This document shows positions 59,543 through 64,000 of a DNA stretch of 64,000 nt, in pieces. Numbering within the stretch: the stretch's first letter is position 1; each line of letters begins with the position of its first letter. The notes beneath the pieces were generated by a model that worked only from the letters and a program-made list of their open reading frames with translations, was not told the origin of the DNA and searched no databases. Source of the DNA: JBFMAI01 sp040755725 (GTDB lineage Bacteria; Planctomycetota; Phycisphaerae; UBA1845; Fen-1342); assembly GCA_040755725.1 (NCBI GenBank), contig JBFMAI010000040.1:310001-374000 (forward strand). Reading direction: 5' to 3'. A program made the position numbers and the translations under genes.

Positions 59543-60928
59543 ATGAATATCGACGAGTTCTTCACCGCGGCCGCGGCCCAGCAGGTCGAGCTCGTGGACC
59601 TACGCTACACGCTGTTTCCCGGCGTCCGCCGGCACCGCACCGTGGTCCTGGGTGAGTTGAAGCAGGACGGCGGCCCGGGCCGCGCCGCGGACGCGAGCAC
59701 CTTGCTGCGGGACGGCCGGCGACTGCTGTCCCCGGTCCCCGACACCGCTTTCCTCGATCCCTTCTGCCAACACCCCACGTTCGCGGTGACTTGTGATGTG
59801 AACGACACGCTCACCGGCCGGCCCGATCCCGACGACCTGCGGGCGGTCACTCGTCGGGCGCAATCGCACCTGCAATCGACCGGCGTGGCGGATCGCGCGG
59901 ACTTTGCACCCCGGGTCGAGTTCTTTGTCTTCGACCAGGCGCTGTATGACCAGTCCATCAACACCGCCCGCTATTTCGTGGACTCGCGCGAAGGCGCCTG
60001 GCGGCGCGGCCGCGACGACCCCGACAACCTCGGCCTGCAACCGCGGCCGGGCGCCGCCGCCGGCCTCCTGCCCCCTGCCGACAGTCTGCACAACCTGCGC
60101 GGCGAGATGCTGGCGGCGCTGACCGCGTGCGGCGTGCGGGTCGGGGGCCACGAGCGTGCGCCGGCCGGCGGCGGCCAAACCGCGATTGAGCTGCGGCCAG
60201 CGCCGCTCCTGACGGCGGCCGACGCCCTGACGACCACGAAGTACATCGTCCGCAGTGTGGCCGCCCGCCACGGCAAGGTGGTCACCTTCATGCCGAAGCC
60301 GCTGTTCGGCGATGACGGGAGCGGGATGTCCACGCGCCTCGCCTTGTGGCGCGACGACCGGCCACTGTTTCCGGGGCGCTCGCCTACCGGGCTGTCCGAT
60401 GTCGGACGCTGGGCGATGGGGGGGCTGCTGAGCCACATGCCGAGCCTCCTCGCGTTCGTCGGCCCCACGACCAACAGCTACAAGCGGCTGGTTCCCGACT
60501 TTGGCGCCCCGACACGCTGCGCATGGTCTCACGATGACATGACCGCGGCCGTCCGCGCCCCGTTGATCGACCCGAACTGCGCCGCGGACTGGCTCGATGT
60601 CCGCACGCCGGACCCAAGCTGCGATGCCTACTTGGCGTACAGCGCGATCCTGATGGCTGCGCTGGACGGCATCGCGCACCATCGGGATCCGGGGGCCGCG
60701 ATCGACGTGCCCACCCAAGCCTCGACGCCCGTCTCCAGGCCGATCCTGCCCGGCTCGCTCGACGAGGCCCTGAAAGCGCTCGAGACGGACCACGCCTACC
60801 TGCTCGCGGGCGGCGTGTTCACAACCGACCTCATCCAGAGGTGGGTTACTCACAAGTGGGAAAACGAGGTTCGCCCCGTGCAACGCCGGCCGCACCCTTA
60901 TGAGTTCTGCCTCTACTTCGACGTGTAA
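59543..60928 (+). CDS. Glutamine synthetase-like protein with most catalytic residues lost
   Basis: The 461-residue protein is colinear with type I glutamine synthetase: FMPKPLFGDDGSGM near 249-262, NSYKRLVPDFGAP near 311-323, TPDPSCDAYLAYSAILMAAL near 355 and the ending HPYEFCLYFDV. However, the first metal Glu is Arg124, the Glu after GQ is Ala214, the GSGMH histidine is Ser263, the flap Glu is Gly321, and two ATP/glutamate-binding arginines are Asp331 and Met333. The DGSS ammonia loop is shortened. Glu126, Glu204, Arg315 and Arg354 remain. It is probably a pseudoenzyme, perhaps a regulator. GAGGTGACGCC precedes ATG 59543. Confidence 0.85.
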   Translation: MNIDEFFTAAAAQQVELVDLRYTLFPGVRRHRTVVLGELKQDGGPGRAADASTLLRDGRRLLSPVPDTAFLDPFCQHPTFAVTCDVNDTLTGRPDPDDLRAVTRRAQSHLQSTGVADRADFAPRVEFFVFDQALYDQSINTARYFVDSREGAWRRGRDDPDNLGLQPRPGAAAGLLPPADSLHNLRGEMLAALTACGVRVGGHERAPAGGGQTAIELRPAPLLTAADALTTTKYIVRSVAARHGKVVTFMPKPLFGDDGSGMSTRLALWRDDRPLFPGRSPTGLSDVGRWAMGGLLSHMPSLLAFVGPTTNSYKRLVPDFGAPTRCAWSHDDMTAAVRAPLIDPNCAADWLDVRTPDPSCDAYLAYSAILMAALDGIAHHRDPGAAIDVPTQASTPVSRPILPGSLDEALKALETDHAYLLAGGVFTTDLIQRWVTHKWENEVRPVQRRPHPYEFCLYFDV

Positions 60929-60959
60929 ACGGACGCCGGCGCGCGGTGTGATCGTCGTC

Positions 60960-63900
60960 TCACGAGGGAGCGGAGCAATCCAGTGTCGCCCCGAGGGCCG
61001 CGTTCAACTGCTCCAGCCGGCCGACCGTCTCGTGGTCGCCCGCGTCGCGGGCCTGGCAGTACGCCTCCTGCGCGGCCCGCCGCAGCTCCGCGTCCGGCAC
61101 CGCGCAGAAAGCGGCCCACGCCTGCTCGTCCGACACCAATAGCGGGGCGAGAGCGATCAGCACCTTGAGCGCCTCGCGCCGCGGCGGCCGGCCCGGCGCC
61201 TCCAGCTCCCGCCGCAGCCGTCCCAGCACGTTGTATTCGAGCAGTTGCCGCAGGCGCATCTGCCCGTGCTGCGGCAGCAACCGGTCGAGTTCAGGGACGG
61301 CGCGGGCCGCGCGGTCCGCGTCGCGCAGGGCCAGGGCCCGGGAAAGCAGCGCATCAAACCCGGCCTCACCGATGCCGCGCCCCGGCCCCGCGGCCTCCAG
61401 GCCGGCCACAAGCTCGAAGGTCTCGTCCCATTGCGTCGGTGAACCAACCAGGTCGATGGCGTCGCGCAGCAGCGCGACGACGGCGGTCGCGTCCCCGTAC
61501 AGCCGCAGGACGCCCGTCAGCGCCGGCCCGACTTCGGCCAGACGCCGCTCCCGCACGGCCGTACGCCCGCGTTGGAGGGCCACCTGTTGAGCTTGCTCCA
61601 GCCGCCGGCGTCCGGGACGACCCTCGTAAAGCTCATCCATGTCGCCCGCGATCAAGCGGGCATCCTCCCAGCTTCCCCCCGTGAGAGCACGCTCCAGGAG
61701 GGCTTCCCATTGCGGCCGTGCCTGGGCCGTGGCCTCGCCCCGCAGCTCCGCCGCGGCCCGCAGGTCGCGTCGGGCCGCCGCCAGATCGCCGGCCGCGGCG
61801 GCGGCCTCCGCCCGGGCGGGCAGACCGTTGGCGAAGCTGCGAATGCGCGCCGTGCCGGAAAGCACGTTCGGGTCCAACTGGTCCAGGCGCCGGGCATACT
61901 GCCACGCCTGCGCCCAGGCCTGCTGTTGCAGGGCCGCGTCGAGTTGCAGCCACCACAGCCGCCGGCACGTCTCGCGCGTGGCCAGCCGGGACAGCGGCCG
62001 GTCCTCCGCCAGCGATTGCTCCACGGCCCGCAGCGAGCTCGCCCAGTCTTCCGGCAGGCTCGCCTCCAGACTCTGCGCCTCCAACCCACCGATGATCGTG
62101 TCCACACGCCGTCGCAGGTCCGCATCCGCGTCGTCGGTCGCCGGGCCGAAGCGGGCCATTTGCTCGACGGCGGTGATCGCCGCGCGCCATTGCCGCTGCT
62201 CGATCGCGCGAGCGTAGGTGCGGCCGACCAGTTCCAGCAGCAGACCTTCCGGGGTCGACTGAGCGAGCGACGCCAGCACCACCGCCCACCGGCGTGCCTC
62301 CCGAAACTGCGGATCATCCCGCAGACGTTGCTGCAACTCCGCCGTCAGTTGCTCGAACACGGCCTGAACGCCGGCCTGCCGCCCGCCAAGCTGCGCGTAA
62401 GAATCAAGGTACTCGACCGCCCCGGCCGGGTCGCCCTGCTGCACCGCGGCGGCGGCCAACTGCGGCAACCGCCGGTATTGCCACTGTCGCACGCCCACGT
62501 ACGGCCCCACCAGGAGCAGCACAACGCCGACACCCACCGCGATCATCGTGCGGCGTTGCCGCGCGCGGGCCGCCCGCTCCCGCTGCGCCGCCTCCTCTTC
62601 CTCCCGCCGCTGCTGCGCGAGGATTGCCTGGTAGCGTTCTTCGACCTGGGCCCGCAGCCGATCAATGATCTGCCGGGCGCGCGCCGTGGTGCAGCGCTCG
62701 TGCAGCCGGTTCAGTTGCGACAGGGCCACCACGGGGGACTGCCCGTCCGGCCCGCGCTGCAGCTCCTGCAACGCCGGCACAAGCTGGGCCATCTCCATCC
62801 CCTCCATGATCTGCTGCAACTCCTGCTCCGAGGCCCAGGAACGGCCGGCGGCATGCGCCTCGCTGAAGCGAATGTGGGCGAGGTTGTAATCCTGACGGCG
62901 ATACGCCTCCACCGCGGCCTGCATCAGCCCCTGAAGCCACTGCCGGCGGGCCTGCGGGATCAGCCATTTCAGCGCGGTGGCCTCGGCGTTGTGCGGGTCG
63001 ATTCGCAGGACCTGCGCACACTTCTCCTCGGCCGTGTCGAAGTGGTACGTCTTGATGTCGTTGCGCGCCGTCGTCAGCAGCGTCACGATCTGTCGGGCCT
63101 GGAGCTCCTCCTCGCACTTGCGAATCTGCGCCGTGGCCTCACGATCTCCCGGCGCGATGGTCAGCAGCTCCCGCCACGCGTCGATCGCCTTGCGCAACGC
63201 CCCCGTCGCCGCCAGGCTGTTGGCCTGCGTGCGCAGTTGGGTCATCCGTTCCAGACGGTGCCGCAAGTCCGCCGCGGCCCGACGCGCGTCGGCGTGCTCC
63301 GGCTCCAGTTCCAGCACCGCCTCGTACTGCCGCAGGGCCTGGTCATCCAACCCGCGGTAGTGCAGGTCGCGGGCGCTCTCCAGCAACTCGGTCACCTGCC
63401 GGGCCCGCTGCAACGCGAACCCGCACGCCCCGCAGAACTCCACGTCGCTGGCGATCTGGCGGCCGCATTGCGGACAGGCCACCAGACGTGCCGGCGCGAC
63501 CTCCGTCTGCGCGGCCACCACGATGTTGCCCAACGCGGCCGCCAGGTCTTCCGCGCTCGCGTACCGGCGCGCCGGGTCCCGGTCCAGCGCCTTGTGCAAC
63601 ACGGGGCGGATCGGCGGCGGCAATTCGGCCTCGGGCGACTCGCCCGGGGCTTGGCCGGTCAGCGCGAAGTGCAGGGTGGCGGCCAGAGCGTACAAGTCGG
63701 CCTGAGCACCCGGGAGCTGCGCGCCGCGGGCCACCTCGGGCGGCGCGTATTTCGCCGGGTCTCCGACCTCGGGCCTGCCCGGCAAGTCCCGGATCAGCCA
63801 GCCGAGCCCGAAGTCGACCAGCTTGGCGACCCCGTCTTCCCCGACCAACACGTTGCCCGGCCGGATGTCGCCGTGAACCACGCCTTGACGGTGCGCCAGC

Positions 63901-63998
63901 CCCAGGGCGCTGCACAATTGTCGACCCAGTTCGAGGACCTCGGCGAGCGGCCGTGACCCCGCCTCGGCCACCCACCCGGCCAGCGTGGGGCCGGCCAC
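60960..63998 (-). CDS. Ser/Thr protein kinase with zinc ribbon and long TPR-like region, 5' part outside the window
   Basis: The visible 1012 residues begin inside the kinase C-lobe, so the N-lobe is missing. The catalytic loop reads VVHGDIRPGNVLV (HGD), followed by VDFGLGW and YAPPEVARGAQ. A two-CxxC zinc ribbon follows (CPQCGRQIASDVEFCGACGF near 175-194). TPR-like helices, with YHFDTAEEKCAQVLRIDPHN near 320, continue to a membrane segment (MIAVGVGVVLLLVGPYVGVR near 495) and a long helical C-terminus. It is a membrane-bound signalling or scaffold protein. The stop lies 29 bases from the convergent GS-like gene. Confidence 0.88.
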   Translation of the reverse strand: MAGPTLAGWVAEAGSRPLAEVLELGRQLCSALGLAHRQGVVHGDIRPGNVLVGEDGVAKLVDFGLGWLIRDLPGRPEVGDPAKYAPPEVARGAQLPGAQADLYALAATLHFALTGQAPGESPEAELPPPIRPVLHKALDRDPARRYASAEDLAAALGNIVVAAQTEVAPARLVACPQCGRQIASDVEFCGACGFALQRARQVTELLESARDLHYRGLDDQALRQYEAVLELEPEHADARRAAADLRHRLERMTQLRTQANSLAATGALRKAIDAWRELLTIAPGDREATAQIRKCEEELQARQIVTLLTTARNDIKTYHFDTAEEKCAQVLRIDPHNAEATALKWLIPQARRQWLQGLMQAAVEAYRRQDYNLAHIRFSEAHAAGRSWASEQELQQIMEGMEMAQLVPALQELQRGPDGQSPVVALSQLNRLHERCTTARARQIIDRLRAQVEERYQAILAQQRREEEEAAQRERAARARQRRTMIAVGVGVVLLLVGPYVGVRQWQYRRLPQLAAAAVQQGDPAGAVEYLDSYAQLGGRQAGVQAVFEQLTAELQQRLRDDPQFREARRWAVVLASLAQSTPEGLLLELVGRTYARAIEQRQWRAAITAVEQMARFGPATDDADADLRRRVDTIIGGLEAQSLEASLPEDWASSLRAVEQSLAEDRPLSRLATRETCRRLWWLQLDAALQQQAWAQAWQYARRLDQLDPNVLSGTARIRSFANGLPARAEAAAAAGDLAAARRDLRAAAELRGEATAQARPQWEALLERALTGGSWEDARLIAGDMDELYEGRPGRRRLEQAQQVALQRGRTAVRERRLAEVGPALTGVLRLYGDATAVVALLRDAIDLVGSPTQWDETFELVAGLEAAGPGRGIGEAGFDALLSRALALRDADRAARAVPELDRLLPQHGQMRLRQLLEYNVLGRLRRELEAPGRPPRREALKVLIALAPLLVSDEQAWAAFCAVPDAELRRAAQEAYCQARDAGDHETVGRLEQLNAALGATLDCSAPS

Positions 63999-64000
63999 GT

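Noticed and set aside
61572..63956. A 794-codon open frame antisense to the kinase/TPR gene
   Set aside because: It is a high-GC shadow of the real gene. The Gln/Arg/Leu/Pro-rich product has no recognisable motif or ribosome binding site. The same applies to a 625-codon frame at 7583-9460.

Overview
The window is a contiguous stretch of high-GC bacterial chromosome. It looks like a member of the Planctomycetota, probably class Phycisphaerae and probably anaerobic or microaerophilic. The lineage evidence is: paired dockerin-like C-terminal tails (GDxNCDG...DDINPFVLAL...GCP..NADINGDG...DINPFV) on two secreted proteins; an ECF sigma factor overlapping a Ser/Thr kinase with C-terminal TPR-like repeats; a DUF1559-style pseudopilin with an H-x9-DG tail; a PEP-CTERM protein; and many short GC-rich dispersed hairpin repeats between genes. 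The anaerobic inference rests on an electron-bifurcating NfnAB pair, a 2-oxoacid:ferredoxin oxidoreductase and an Orange-protein (ORP)-like locus. There is one tRNA gene (Leu, CAA). I see no rRNA, CRISPR array, transposase, integrase or prophage.

Layout. 1-5.7 kb: the end of a GspE/PilB ATPase, mnmA carrying two in-frame insertions of a low-complexity repeat, tsaB, a small secreted-domain fragment and a GNAT enzyme. 5.9-12.1 kb: a large secreted metalloprotease-like protein, an Rrf2 regulator and a coiled-coil membrane protein. 12.5-15.0 kb: nfnB-nfnA. 15.4-18.7 kb: ECF sigma/kinase pair and a lipoprotein. 18.9-21.4 kb: OFOR alpha and a beta-gamma fusion. 21.6-28.5 kb: tRNA-Leu, a polytopic membrane protein, a thioredoxin-fold protein overlapping ltaE, a Ski2-like helicase and a small zinc-finger-like protein.

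28.8-39.7 kb is the most interesting region. A minus-strand run encodes three NifX/COG1433-type proteins, a DUF5320 Gly/Arg-rich protein, two MinD-type ATPases with inserted 2x[4Fe-4S] ferredoxin domains, a hotdog thioesterase, a peroxiredoxin and an MFS transporter. Divergent from it are a TrmO-like methyltransferase and hemP. A sigma-54 activator with a cysteine-rich PAS domain lies 3 kb away, and a sigma-54-type -24/-12 sequence stands directly before the first NifX-like gene. This matches the composition of the Desulfovibrio ORP locus, which is known to be sigma-54 dependent.

40-64 kb: a 2-hydroxyacid dehydrogenase, a DUF1573 protein, rlmN, ilvE, a repeat-rich intergenic region, two dockerin-tailed secreted proteins (one an M1 peptidase), rpsA, a TauE-like exporter, a tyrosine-phosphatase-like protein overlapping mntP, a lipoprotein, trmJ, a Cys-less thioredoxin-fold protein, trpE, an HNH endonuclease, a glutamine-synthetase homologue that has lost most catalytic residues, and the 3' part of a kinase/TPR protein. 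Start codons were chosen by Shine-Dalgarno spacing, family N-termini and overlap with neighbours; GTG and TTG starts are common here.
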